Notes under the pieces: model-generated
The model's database searches: none
What the model saw: the letters and a program-made list of their open reading frames with translations, nothing else
Told to the model about the DNA's origin: nothing
Shown: in pieces, positions 8,701-16,838 of the stretch
How the letters are laid out: each line of letters begins with the position of its first letter
How positions within the stretch are numbered: the first letter of the stretch is position 1
Program-made: the position numbers and the translations under genes
Origin: Armatimonadota bacterium
Lineage (GTDB): Bacteria; Sysuimicrobiota; Sysuimicrobiia; Sysuimicrobiales; Sysuimicrobiaceae
NCBI GenBank assembly: GCA_025059775.1
Contig: JANXCW010000003.1
Span: forward strand, 144,284-208,283
DNA: 64,000 nucleotides
Direction: 5' to 3'

Positions 8701-11117
8701 CGCAACGCACATCCGCCCTCGCGCTCACGCTTACCCTGGTCCTGGGGCTTGCGGGAACCGTGATCCCTGCTGCTCCGCCCGTGCAGGTGACGGAGGTATC
8801 CCTGAAGGGAACGGAGGGGAGCCTGGAACTGACGATCCGGGCCAGCGGGCCCGTGCAGTACCGGCTGGTGGACTGGGCAGGCAAACCCGCGGGACTTGTG
8901 GTTCTGGACATCCAGGAGGCCACCCTGGCGGTTCCGGCGGGCGATCTGCCGCTCCGGCATCCGTCCATCGTCCGAGCCCGCATCAACCAGCAGGACGCTA
9001 CCACGGTGCGCCTTGCCATCGAGCTCCGGGAGCCCCGGGTGGTACAGGTGCGGCTCGCACAGGATCGGAAGGGGGTGGTGGTGGCCTTCGGGGAACCTGT
9101 CCGCCAGCCCGTCCTGCACGTCATCCGGGGCGTGCGGATTGGCCAGACAAATGGCGCGGTGCGGGTGGAGGTGATTGCGGACGGCCCCTTCACCTTTCGG
9201 GAGGTCTCGTGGGCCGGAAAGCCCGCGACCCTGGTGGTCGTGGACCTCGTGGGCGTGCAGCTGGCCGGCGGTTCCCGCCGGATCCCGGGAGATGGCGCGA
9301 TCCGAGAGGTTCGGCTGGGAGAACAGGGAAGCGGCGTGGTGCGGCTCGTGGTGGACCTCCGGGAGCATAGGCCGGTTCAGCTGGTGCGGGAATCGGGAGG
9401 GAGAAGGCTTGCGGTGGTGCTCCCCGGCGCAACCCTGACGGGCACCACCGGAAGTCCTCAAGCCCAGGCTCCGCGCCGGGCGCAGGCTCCCTCCGCTCCG
9501 GCCCCCACGCCACCGCCCGGTCCTACCCGGGAGTGCTTCGACGACCTCCAGCCGAGGCCGGGGCCTCAGGTCCCGAACCAGCGGCGCTTTACCCTCTCCT
9601 TCCTCAATGAACGGCTGGCGGTGATCCTCACCGCCATTGCCCGCCTCACGGGTGTGAACATCGTGGTGAGCCCGGAGGCCGGGGAGCGGCGGTTGACCAT
9701 CCGGCTGCTGAACGTAACCCTGCGGGAGGCCTTGGATCTCGTCACCCGGCCCCTGGGATTAGCGTACGTCCTCGTGGACCGGAACGTGCTCGTAGTGCCC
9801 GCCGACCAGGTGCCGCCGGAGGCGGCGGTGGTGTGCCACTACCGGTTGCGATACGCGCGCGCGGAGGATGTGGCGCGGGTCGTTACCCCGCTTCTGTTCG
9901 GAGAACGGCTGGCCCCGCCCGCGCCCACCATTGTGCAGGTGGGTCCCACGCCTCCGCCCACACCTACGCCCGCGCCCACGCCGGTCGTTGTCCGCACGCA
10001 GGTGACGGTGGATCGGGCCACCAATAGCCTCCTCGTGGTGGCCTCCCGGTCGGACCAGGCCCGGGTGTGGGAGATCATCCGGCGGCTGGACATCCCGGAA
10101 GCGCAGCCGACCCCGCCGCCGCCGAGCCCCCCACCCCCAACCCGGGTCACCCGGGTGTACCGGCTTCAGTGGATCTTCGTGGACGAGCGGCCGCGGGCAG
10201 GGGCGGAGGCGGAGCGGATTCTAGTCCCCATCGGACCACCGGATCCCGGCGCCGCGCTGGTGGCCATGGTCCGCCAGCACGCGGGCCTCCGGGCGGAGGA
10301 CGTGACTTTCGACTACCGACAGAACGCCATCGTGGTGACCGCGACGGAGGAGCAGCACCGGCTCATTCAAGATCTCCTGGCCCAGATTGACGTGCCGGGG
10401 GACCAGCTCCTCATCGAGGCCAGCGTGCTGGACATCAACCTGAGCGACCTCAAGGACCTGGGGGTGGAGTGGAGCAACATCCTGACCTTGCCCTTCGCCG
10501 AGCTTGAGCCCAACCCAGGCCAGATCCTCTTCAACCCCATCACCCGAGGCCCTCTGAACTTCCAGGCCGTTCTCCGGCTCCTCCTGGAGCAGAACCGGGC
10601 CCGGGTGATGGCGAACCCCCGGGTGGTGACCCGGGACGGGCAGCCAGCCACGGTTCTGGTGGGCGATCGGATCGAGATCACCCTGCCCGGCACGGGCCCT
10701 CAAGGCCAGGCCATCGCGGTTACCCGCACCATTGAAGTAGGCGTCCGTCTCAACATCACCCCGAAGATCAATCCGGAAGGGGACATCACGCTGCGGATCC
10801 TCACGGATGTGAGCTCGCTCGCCGCTCCGCCCACCCCGCAACTGGTGCACATCCGTACCCGACAGGCGGCCACCACCCTGCGGGTGCAGGAAGGGAGTCC
10901 CGTTGTGCTCGCGGGCCTCATCCAGAACGAGGAGCGGCGGCGGGTGGTGAAAGTACCCGTGCTGGGAGACATCCCGGTGATCGGGTCGCTCTTCCGGAGT
11001 GAGCGGACCGAGCAGGTCAACACGGAGATCGTGTTCATCATCACCCCCCGGCGACTGCCGAGGGTGCTGGCCCCGCCGACGCCGGCTCCCAGCCCCTCGC
11101 CTCAGCCGGCGCCATAG
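8697..11117 (+). CDS. pilQ: Type IV pilus secretin (PilQ type, two AMIN domains)
   Basis: Secretins form the outer-membrane gate for the pilus. The 806-residue protein has a signal peptide (about 1-25) and two AMIN domains (about 27-133 and 138-243) that bind the cell wall; both carry the repeated SWAGKPATLVV-like strand. A Pro-rich linker follows, then an N0 domain (about 297-367, FLNERLAVILTAIARLTGVN), a NolW/N1 domain starting near 381 with a Pro-rich insert, and the secretin domain (about 570-785; PGDQLLIEASVLDINLSD and VPVLGDIPVIGSLFRSE). The tail is Pro-rich. A secretin implies an outer membrane or similar diderm envelope, which informs the taxonomic guess. Confidence 0.93.
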   Translation: MTQRTSALALTLTLVLGLAGTVIPAAPPVQVTEVSLKGTEGSLELTIRASGPVQYRLVDWAGKPAGLVVLDIQEATLAVPAGDLPLRHPSIVRARINQQDATTVRLAIELREPRVVQVRLAQDRKGVVVAFGEPVRQPVLHVIRGVRIGQTNGAVRVEVIADGPFTFREVSWAGKPATLVVVDLVGVQLAGGSRRIPGDGAIREVRLGEQGSGVVRLVVDLREHRPVQLVRESGGRRLAVVLPGATLTGTTGSPQAQAPRRAQAPSAPAPTPPPGPTRECFDDLQPRPGPQVPNQRRFTLSFLNERLAVILTAIARLTGVNIVVSPEAGERRLTIRLLNVTLREALDLVTRPLGLAYVLVDRNVLVVPADQVPPEAAVVCHYRLRYARAEDVARVVTPLLFGERLAPPAPTIVQVGPTPPPTPTPAPTPVVVRTQVTVDRATNSLLVVASRSDQARVWEIIRRLDIPEAQPTPPPPSPPPPTRVTRVYRLQWIFVDERPRAGAEAERILVPIGPPDPGAALVAMVRQHAGLRAEDVTFDYRQNAIVVTATEEQHRLIQDLLAQIDVPGDQLLIEASVLDINLSDLKDLGVEWSNILTLPFAELEPNPGQILFNPITRGPLNFQAVLRLLLEQNRARVMANPRVVTRDGQPATVLVGDRIEITLPGTGPQGQAIAVTRTIEVGVRLNITPKINPEGDITLRILTDVSSLAAPPTPQLVHIRTRQAATTLRVQEGSPVVLAGLIQNEERRRVVKVPVLGDIPVIGSLFRSERTEQVNTEIVFIITPRRLPRVLAPPTPAPSPSPQPAP

Positions 11118-11165
11118 CGGACGGACGATGAGCGGATGGAGCGCTGAGTGAGGGAGTGGTGGACG

Positions 11166-12413
11166 ATGCGGAAGATCCTGCAGGGGATAAGCCTGGTGGT
11201 GGTGGCCGTGTTGGTGCTCGCGGCCTGCGAGCAGTCCCTGGGACTGCGGCTGCTGGCCCCGGAGGACAACGCGGTCATCAGCTGCTCGTCCGCGGACGCG
11301 GGCCTGGTACGGTTCAGCTGGACTCCCGTGGCGGCCGCCCGTAGCTACACGATTGTGATTTACGACGGGTCGGGCAATCAGTTCCTCACCCGAACTGTTG
11401 CGACCACAACCATTGACCTGCAGCTTCCCTGCGGGGCCTCGTATTCCTGGCAGGTGGCGGCGAATCCGGGTGGAACCAGCTACTGGACTCCCAGGCGCCA
11501 GTTCACGCTCGGGGCGGAGACCTTTAGCTTGATCACGCCTGCGAACGGGGACGCGGTGAACTGCATCACGGCACCCAAGACCAAAGTGCGCTTTGCTTGG
11601 ACAGTGGTGCGGGACGCAGCCTCCTACAACTTGGTGGTTTGGAACGGGCGGGGTGAGGTGGCGGGTACGGCGAACTTGACCGGCACCAGTACGGAGGTAG
11701 AGCTCTTTTGCGGCGATACGTATCGGTGGCAGGTTACGGCCGTGAAGAACTTCCCAAGTCCTCCGGTCCAGAGCCCGGTGTGGACCTTCAGCATTACGGG
11801 CGCACCCGGGGTCACTCCACTGCAGCTCCTGTCCCCGCCGGACGGGGCGACGATCGAGTGTCTGGCGCCGGACAACGGGCGGGTGAACTTCGACTGGACG
11901 GACGTCCCGAACGCCACGAACTACACGTTGGAGGTGTACCGGGCCTCGGACGGCGCCCTGTTCCTGAGCCGGACGCTCACCGCGAGCCAGACCACGGAGA
12001 CCGTGGTGTGCCGGCCGGAGCTCGCCCTCCAGTACCGGTGGCGGGTGGGGGCACACATGAACTCCCAGGTGTTCTGGAGCAGCTTCTCCACATTCACCAT
12101 GACCGTGGAGAAGCCGTTCCTGGTGAGCCCGCCGAATGGGGCCACGATTCCCAGCAGCTCGACGTGCAACGGTAATCCGGGAGTTCTGTTCACGTGGACC
12201 GTGGTCCTGAACGCTACCTCGTACCGGGTGGACGTGTTCAACTCGAGTGGTGCCTTGGTCGGCTCCACGGTGGTAACGGGGGCCACGACAACCTCCGCCT
12301 GCGTTGGCCTACCCATGACGCCAGGCATCTACACTTGGAGAGTCACGGCCATTAAGCAGGCGCCCAATCCGCCCGTGACCAGTGACATGTGGAGCTTCCA
12401 GATCGTGCCCTGA
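11166..12413 (+). CDS. Lipoprotein of four tandem Fn3/Ig-like domains
   Basis: The ATG at 11166 gives a lipoprotein signal with the lipobox LAAC (Cys21). The mature part consists of four repeats of roughly 95-105 residues, each with the pattern LLSPPDGATIEC, a VRFSWTPV-type strand, a YTLEVY strand, then a second Cys and a YRWRV strand. Each domain therefore seems to hold a disulfide between its first strand and the segment before the last strand. This is an Fn3/Ig-like beta sandwich plan. The gene lies directly after the secretin and before a TPR protein and the prepilin peptidase, so a role as a pilus or surface accessory lipoprotein is likely, but no function is known to me. Confidence 0.75.
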   Translation: MRKILQGISLVVVAVLVLAACEQSLGLRLLAPEDNAVISCSSADAGLVRFSWTPVAAARSYTIVIYDGSGNQFLTRTVATTTIDLQLPCGASYSWQVAANPGGTSYWTPRRQFTLGAETFSLITPANGDAVNCITAPKTKVRFAWTVVRDAASYNLVVWNGRGEVAGTANLTGTSTEVELFCGDTYRWQVTAVKNFPSPPVQSPVWTFSITGAPGVTPLQLLSPPDGATIECLAPDNGRVNFDWTDVPNATNYTLEVYRASDGALFLSRTLTASQTTETVVCRPELALQYRWRVGAHMNSQVFWSSFSTFTMTVEKPFLVSPPNGATIPSSSTCNGNPGVLFTWTVVLNATSYRVDVFNSSGALVGSTVVTGATTTSACVGLPMTPGIYTWRVTAIKQAPNPPVTSDMWSFQIVP

Positions 12414-12895
12414 TGCGGGGAGGGGCCGTGAGGAGAGTTTGGATCTACCTGGCCGCGGGAGTCCTCCTCCTCACGGCCCCTCTTTCCGCCCAGGACTACG
12501 CCCCCGTCCTGCTGTACCCCACGGAGCAGGCCTTCCGCGAGGCCACCGCCTCCCTCAGCCGGGCCGCAGAGCAACAGCCCCGGAGTGCGGAGGCCCGGTT
12601 CCGGCTGGGCTACGCGTACCACGTGGCCTGGCGGCTGTGGCGGGGCGGCCTTATTCCGTACGGGGCGGGGTACGACCGGCTCGCAGAGGGGGAGTTCCGG
12701 GCCGCCATCGAGGCCGACCCCAGGCACTTCGGGGCCCACCTCCTGCTGTACGGACTCTACCAGTCCCGGGACGACTGGAAGGCGGCGGAGCGGCTGTTGC
12801 CGCGGCTGCTGGAACTGAGCCGGGACGTGGACGTGCTCTCCCGCGGGATCCGTCCAGCCCCCGGTCCCCCCCCGCAACCCCCACCCTCCCCGTAG
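12413..12895 (+). CDS. Secreted TPR-like protein of the pilus locus
   Basis: ATG 12413 overlaps the previous stop (TGATG). A signal peptide is visible (VWIYLAAGVLLLTAPLSAQD, cleavage after LSA). The mature protein of about 130 residues holds two to three tetratricopeptide-like helical pairs (AEQQPRSAEARFRLGYAYHV and EGEFRAAIEADPRHFGAHLL). The C-terminus is a Pro-rich tail encoded by long C runs. TPR proteins such as PilF act as pilotins for secretins; the placement beside secretin and peptidase genes makes that a reasonable guess, although no lipobox is seen. Confidence 0.7.
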   Translation: MRGGAVRRVWIYLAAGVLLLTAPLSAQDYAPVLLYPTEQAFREATASLSRAAEQQPRSAEARFRLGYAYHVAWRLWRGGLIPYGAGYDRLAEGEFRAAIEADPRHFGAHLLLYGLYQSRDDWKAAERLLPRLLELSRDVDVLSRGIRPAPGPPPQPPPSP

Positions 12896-12901
12896 TTCGG
12901 C

Positions 12902-13651
12902 ATGTCCGTCCTGGCCTTCGTCATGGGGGCTGTCTTCGGTTCTTTTACCAACGTCCTCATCCACCGGATTCCCCGGGGAGAGTCGGTGGTTTGGCCGCCG
13001 TCGCGGTGCCCATCCTGCGGGCACCGGCTGCGGTGGTGGGAGAACGTGCCGCTCCTGAGCTTTGCGATCCTGCGGGGCCGGTGCGCGGCGTGTTCGGCGC
13101 CCATTTCCTGGCGGTACCCTCTGGTAGAGCTCCTGGTGGCCCTCCTCTTCACCTACGCCTGGGTCCGCCATGGTCCGGGCTGGGATGCCCTGGGCACCGC
13201 GGCTCTCGGGATGCTGCTCGTGGCGGTGTTCTTCATCGACTTGGAGCATCACATCGTCCCGGACCGGATTACCCTCCCCGGCATGGTACTGGGGCTCGTG
13301 CTCTCGCTGGCCCGGGGAGGACTGGAGGGGTTTACCGAGGCCCTCCTCTCGGGTGCCGGCGCGGGCGGGGCTCTGCTGGTGGTGGCCCTGGTAAGCCCCG
13401 GCGGCATGGGTGGGGGGGACATCAAGCTCGCAGCCATGCTGGGCTGTTTTCTGGGATGGCCCGGGATCGTGGTGGGGATGTTTTTGGGGGTGCTGCTCGG
13501 GGGACTCGCGGCCCTGGTTCTGCTCCTCAGCGGCCGCAAGGGCCGCAAGGACCTCATCCCCTTTGGCCCAGCCCTGGCTCTGGGAGGGTTTGTCGGGATG
13601 GAATGGGGGTCGCAGCTTCTCTCCACCTACCTGCGCCTGTTCGGGCCGTGA
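12902..13651 (+). CDS. pilD: Prepilin peptidase PilD
   Basis: This is the bifunctional membrane aspartyl protease that cleaves prepilin leaders and N-methylates the new terminus. The 249-residue protein has the N-terminal GAVFGSFTNVLIHRIPRGE motif and the two zinc-binding CxxC pairs (CPSCGHRL and CAAC) of the methylase domain. The catalytic Asp residues lie in DLEHHIVPDRITLPG and in GMGGGDIKLAAMLG. About seven membrane helices are present. It would process the four prepilin-like proteins at the start of the locus. Confidence 0.95.
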   Translation: MSVLAFVMGAVFGSFTNVLIHRIPRGESVVWPPSRCPSCGHRLRWWENVPLLSFAILRGRCAACSAPISWRYPLVELLVALLFTYAWVRHGPGWDALGTAALGMLLVAVFFIDLEHHIVPDRITLPGMVLGLVLSLARGGLEGFTEALLSGAGAGGALLVVALVSPGGMGGGDIKLAAMLGCFLGWPGIVVGMFLGVLLGGLAALVLLLSGRKGRKDLIPFGPALALGGFVGMEWGSQLLSTYLRLFGP

Positions 13652-13661
13652 GGAGGCGCTA

Positions 13662-14528
13662 GTGCGGGCCTCAGATCGTGCGCAGATCCTGGAGGCTTGG
13701 CGGGAGCTCGTGCGGAGGGGCTCCGGCCGGGCTCGGTCGGAGCAGGCGCTGCGGGAGTGGGGCCAGGTTCTCCTGGAAGCCACGGAGCACTTCCTGGTGG
13801 GCCGGACCTCTGCCGTGGAGGAGGCTGTCCTCGATCTGGTGAAGGGAGCCCCTGTGGGCCCCGTGGCGGAGCCCCTGGAACTGGTGCTCCTGTTCCGGCG
13901 GGCGGCGCTCCGGACCCTGGTGGGGCTTCCTCCACCGATGCGGGAGGCCCTAGAGGAGGCTTTCGACCGGGCCGCGCTCGTGCTGGCCGCCTGGCATGAT
14001 GGAAAGCATCCCCGCCCGGAGCCCGGACCGGTCCTGCGTGTGCCAGAGCCCGAGGGGTTCGACCTCTCGAGTTTTCACTTGGTCCTTCCCCTGGAGATCC
14101 AGCGCTCCCTGCGGTACGGACGGTCCCTGAGCCTCATGCTGATCGCGCTGGACGCATACGACGATCTCGCTGCCCTCTACGGCCCGGAGGTGGCGGATCG
14201 GGCCATGGAGGAACTTGCAGGGCTTTTAGCCCGCAAGCTCCGGGCCACCGACACCCGCTACCGCGTGGGCCCGGACCGGATCGCGGTGCTCCTCCCCGAG
14301 ACCGGACCCGAGGATGCCCTGGTGGCCGCGGAACGGGTACGGGAGCAGGCGGCCTCCGCGGGCACGGCCCTGGTGGCCGAGGAGGCCCGCAGCCTTACCG
14401 TGACCATTGGCATCGCCTCCTGCCCCGAGCACGGTTCGGATGCCGAGACCATGCTGCGGCGGGCAGAGCAGGCCCTGGAGGCCGCCCGGCGCATGGGCGG
14501 GAACCTGAGCCTCGTGTACCGGCCCTGA
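13662..14528 (+). CDS. Degenerate GGDEF-domain protein
   Basis: GTG 13662 lies 10 bases after pilD. The first 130 residues are a helical region of unknown type; the C-terminal half is a GGDEF fold (LEIQRSLRYGRSLSLMLIALDAYDDL, VTIGIASCPEHGSDAETMLRRAEQALEAA are its landmark regions in order). The active-site loop reads RYRVGPDRIAVLLPE, so GGDEF/GGEEF is replaced by VGPDR. Catalysis of cyclic-di-GMP synthesis is therefore not expected; such proteins can act as GTP or c-di-GMP receptors. Position at the end of the pilus locus suggests a regulatory link to pilus function (inference). Confidence 0.8.
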   Translation: MRASDRAQILEAWRELVRRGSGRARSEQALREWGQVLLEATEHFLVGRTSAVEEAVLDLVKGAPVGPVAEPLELVLLFRRAALRTLVGLPPPMREALEEAFDRAALVLAAWHDGKHPRPEPGPVLRVPEPEGFDLSSFHLVLPLEIQRSLRYGRSLSLMLIALDAYDDLAALYGPEVADRAMEELAGLLARKLRATDTRYRVGPDRIAVLLPETGPEDALVAAERVREQAASAGTALVAEEARSLTVTIGIASCPEHGSDAETMLRRAEQALEAARRMGGNLSLVYRP

Positions 14529-14628
14529 TGTGCCCTCCTGCCTTTTTGCTCCGCCTGGATCCCGAGGCAGCGGTTGCACCCCTAGCCCGCTCTGCCCTGT
14601 CAGTTCGGGAGTGGTCCTAGCCCGCGTT

Positions 14629-14655
14629 TTGTCCGCACGTCCCTTCTGGTACCAT
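14629..14655 (+). promoter_or_regulatory. Possible promoter of the efp operon
   Basis: In the 163-base gap before efp, TTGTCC (14629-14634) and TACCAT (14650-14655) are spaced by 15 bases, and the second element is preceded by TGG, giving an extended minus-10 form. The match is only partial and the spacing is short, so this is a weak prediction. Confidence 0.25.
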
Positions 14656-14691
14656 ACGGACGGAAGCTGGGAAGCACGGGAGGGAGCAGGG

Positions 14692-15252
14692 TTGATCTCC
14701 ACGAACGATCTCCGGTACGGCGTGCACATCGTCCTGGAGGGGGAGCTCTACACGGTGCTGGAGGCTCAGCATGTGAAGCTCGGCCGAGGGTCCGCGTACG
14801 TGCGGGCCAAGATCCGAAACCTCCGCACGGGGGCGACCATCGAGCGGAAGTTCAACGCAGGAGAACGGGTGCCCCTCGCGGTCCTGGAGAGCCGGACCAT
14901 GCAGTACCTGTACCGGGATGAGGCGAACTTCACCTTCATGGACACGGAAACCTACGAGCAGCTCGCCATCCCCACCTCCGTGGTGGGCGAAGCCGCACGG
15001 TTTTTGAAGGAGGGCATGGAGGTGGAGGTGGTTTTCCACGAGGGAACCCCCATCGAGGTGGAGCTACCGACCAGCGTGGAGCTCCTGGTGGTGGAAACCC
15101 CACCCGGGGTGCGGGGCGATACCGCCCAGGGCGGAAGCAAGCCCGCTCGGTTGGAGACGGGAGCCGTGGTGCAGGTGCCCCTCTTTGTGGAGGTGGGCGA
15201 CCGGATCCGGGTGGACACCCGGACCGGGCAGTACCTGGAGCGGGTGCGGTAA
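14692..15252 (+). CDS. efp: Elongation factor P
   Basis: EF-P relieves ribosome stalling at polyproline. TTG 14692 is chosen because the product then starts MISTNDLRYGVHIVLEG as in the family and is preceded by GGGAGCAGG. The 186-residue protein has the usual three beta-barrel domains and the C-terminal RIRVDTRTGQYLERV signature. The tip of domain I reads HVKLGRGSAY: the residue normally modified as lysine is Arg32, in a KLGRG context like that of Thermus, not the PGKG loop of Bacillus or E. coli. No modification gene (epmA, earP, ymfI) is in the window. Many Pro-rich proteins in this window give it plausible clients. Confidence 0.96.
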   Translation: MISTNDLRYGVHIVLEGELYTVLEAQHVKLGRGSAYVRAKIRNLRTGATIERKFNAGERVPLAVLESRTMQYLYRDEANFTFMDTETYEQLAIPTSVVGEAARFLKEGMEVEVVFHEGTPIEVELPTSVELLVVETPPGVRGDTAQGGSKPARLETGAVVQVPLFVEVGDRIRVDTRTGQYLERVR

Positions 15253-15258
15253 GAAGCC

Positions 15259-15714
15259 ATGGGCGGCCGCCGCAGGGCCCGGGAAGCCATCCTCCAGATC
15301 CTTTACGAGGCGGAGGTGGGCCGCAGGCCCCTCGAGCAGGTGATGGCGGATTACGTGGAGGGACCGGTCACCAACGAGGGGACACCGGGTGCGGCTTGGG
15401 ACGAGGACACCTGGCAGTTCATCGTGCGGACCGCCAGGGGAGCGTGGGAGCATCGGGTGGAGGCGGATGCCCTCATCGGTCAGTACGCGGAGGGCTGGCC
15501 TGTGGATCGCCTTGCCCGGGTGGACCTCGCGATTCTGCGGTTGGCCCTCTACGAACTCCTCCACACGGACACGCCGCCCGCGGTGGCCATCAACGAGGCC
15601 GTGGAGTTGGCGCACAGGTACGGCACGGAGGATTCCCACCGGTTCATCAACGGGATCCTGGGCCGCATCTACCGGGAGCGGCTTGCGCTTATGGGCAGTT
15701 CGGGCCGTGGGTGA
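15259..15714 (+). CDS. nusB: Transcription antitermination protein NusB
   Basis: NusB with NusE (S10) binds boxA RNA in rRNA antitermination. The 151-residue protein starts MGGRRRAREAILQILYEAEVG, the conserved RNA-binding first helix, and ends with the characteristic AINEAVELAHRYGTEDSHRFINGIL segment. It lies six bases after efp, a very common bacterial arrangement (efp-nusB), and overlaps the acylphosphatase gene. Nothing is missing. Confidence 0.95.
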   Translation: MGGRRRAREAILQILYEAEVGRRPLEQVMADYVEGPVTNEGTPGAAWDEDTWQFIVRTARGAWEHRVEADALIGQYAEGWPVDRLARVDLAILRLALYELLHTDTPPAVAINEAVELAHRYGTEDSHRFINGILGRIYRERLALMGSSGRG

Positions 15715-15985
15715 GCGGGTGCGCGCGCACGCCATCCTCCGGGGCCGGGTGCAGGGTGTAGGGTTCCGGTTCTTCGCGGTGGACTGGGCAGAGCGGCTAG
15801 GGGTATGCGGCTACGCCCGGAACCTGCCGGACGGCGCCCTGGAGGTGGTGGCGGAGGGAGACCCGGAGGCCGTGAGAAGCTTTCTAGAGGCCATGCGCCG
15901 GGGCCCCCGGGCCGCGCGGGTAGAGGACATGCAGGTGCGTTGGGAGGCGCCGCGGGGGGAGCATGGCTTTTCCATCCGGTACTGA
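15707..15985 (+). CDS. acyP: Acylphosphatase
   Basis: Acylphosphatase hydrolyses carboxyl-phosphate bonds. The 92-residue product contains the P-loop GRVQGVGFRFF with the catalytic Arg, and the catalytic Asn in GYARNLPDGALEVVAEG. The GTG at 15707 is preferred because it gives a standard-length N-terminus and overlaps the nusB stop; GTG 15719 is a possible alternative. Its 3' end overlaps the polyprenyl synthetase start. Confidence 0.92.
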   Translation: MGERVRAHAILRGRVQGVGFRFFAVDWAERLGVCGYARNLPDGALEVVAEGDPEAVRSFLEAMRRGPRAARVEDMQVRWEAPRGEHGFSIRY

Positions 15986-16838
15986 GGCGGCCCTCGAAGG
16001 GTTTGTGCGCACGTGGAGCCCGCGCATCGAGGAGGCCCTGGACCGCTGGCTCCCCCCGGAGGAGGAGGAGCCGAGTGTTCTACACCGTGCCATCCGGCAC
16101 AGCGTCTTCGGCTCGGGAAAGCGCTTCCGGCCGCTCCTGGTGCTCGCTGCCAGCGAGACATGCGGGCTCGCACCGGAGCGGGCCCTGCGGGCCGCGTGCG
16201 CGGTGGAGGCCATCCATACCTACTCCCTCATCCACGACGACCTCCCGAGCATGGACAACGCGGACCTCCGCCGGGGGCGGCCCACCTGTCATGTGGCCTT
16301 CGGAGAGGCCATGGCCATCCTCGCGGGAGACGCCCTCCATGCCCTCGCCTTCTGCTGGCTCACGCGGCTTGGGGAGGACGGGATCCCACCGGATCGGGTC
16401 GCGTGGGCCATCCGGGAGGTATCGGAGGCCATCGGCCCCTGGGGCATGGTGGGCGGCCAAGTCCTGGATCTACTGGCCGAGAAGGGACATTTCCCAGCGA
16501 GTCGGGTCGGTGAGATCCACCGCCGGAAAACCGGCGCCCTCATCCGGACCTGCGCGCGCCTGGGCCCCATTCTGAGCGGTTCCTCCCAGGACCTGGATCC
16601 CCTCACCGCGTACGGGGAACACCTGGGGCTCGCGTTTCAGATCGCGGACGACGTCCTCGACGCGGAGGAGGAATCCTGGCTCCCGAAGGCCACCTATCCC
16701 CGGGTGTTCGGTCTGGAGGAGTCCCAGCGGTTGAGCCGGTTAGAGATGGAGCAGGCGGTGCAGGCCCTGGAGCCACTGGGCGAGCGGGCGGAGGTGCTGC
16801 GAGCCCTGGCTCGGTTCGCGGTAGAGCGGGCGTGGTGA
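15963..16838 (+). CDS. ispA: Polyprenyl (farnesyl/geranylgeranyl) diphosphate synthase
   Basis: This condenses isopentenyl diphosphate with allylic diphosphates. The first Asp-rich motif is DDLPSMDNAD and the second is DDVLDAEE; the GSGKRFRPLLVLAA and KTGALI substrate segments are also present. The short FARM (DDxxxxD) and its upstream HTYSLIHDDLP context fit the bacterial IspA type making C15-C20 products. At 291 residues it is of normal length. It overlaps acyP upstream and tlyA downstream; the neighbour in many genomes, dxs, is not here. Confidence 0.93.
   Translation: MAFPSGTEAALEGFVRTWSPRIEEALDRWLPPEEEEPSVLHRAIRHSVFGSGKRFRPLLVLAASETCGLAPERALRAACAVEAIHTYSLIHDDLPSMDNADLRRGRPTCHVAFGEAMAILAGDALHALAFCWLTRLGEDGIPPDRVAWAIREVSEAIGPWGMVGGQVLDLLAEKGHFPASRVGEIHRRKTGALIRTCARLGPILSGSSQDLDPLTAYGEHLGLAFQIADDVLDAEEESWLPKATYPRVFGLEESQRLSRLEMEQAVQALEPLGERAEVLRALARFAVERAW

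Noticed and set aside
10221-12056. Open frame of about 611 codons opposite the secretin and lipoprotein
   Set aside because: Composition is His/Arg/Gly-rich without motifs, and the plus-strand genes are clear; it is an antisense shadow.
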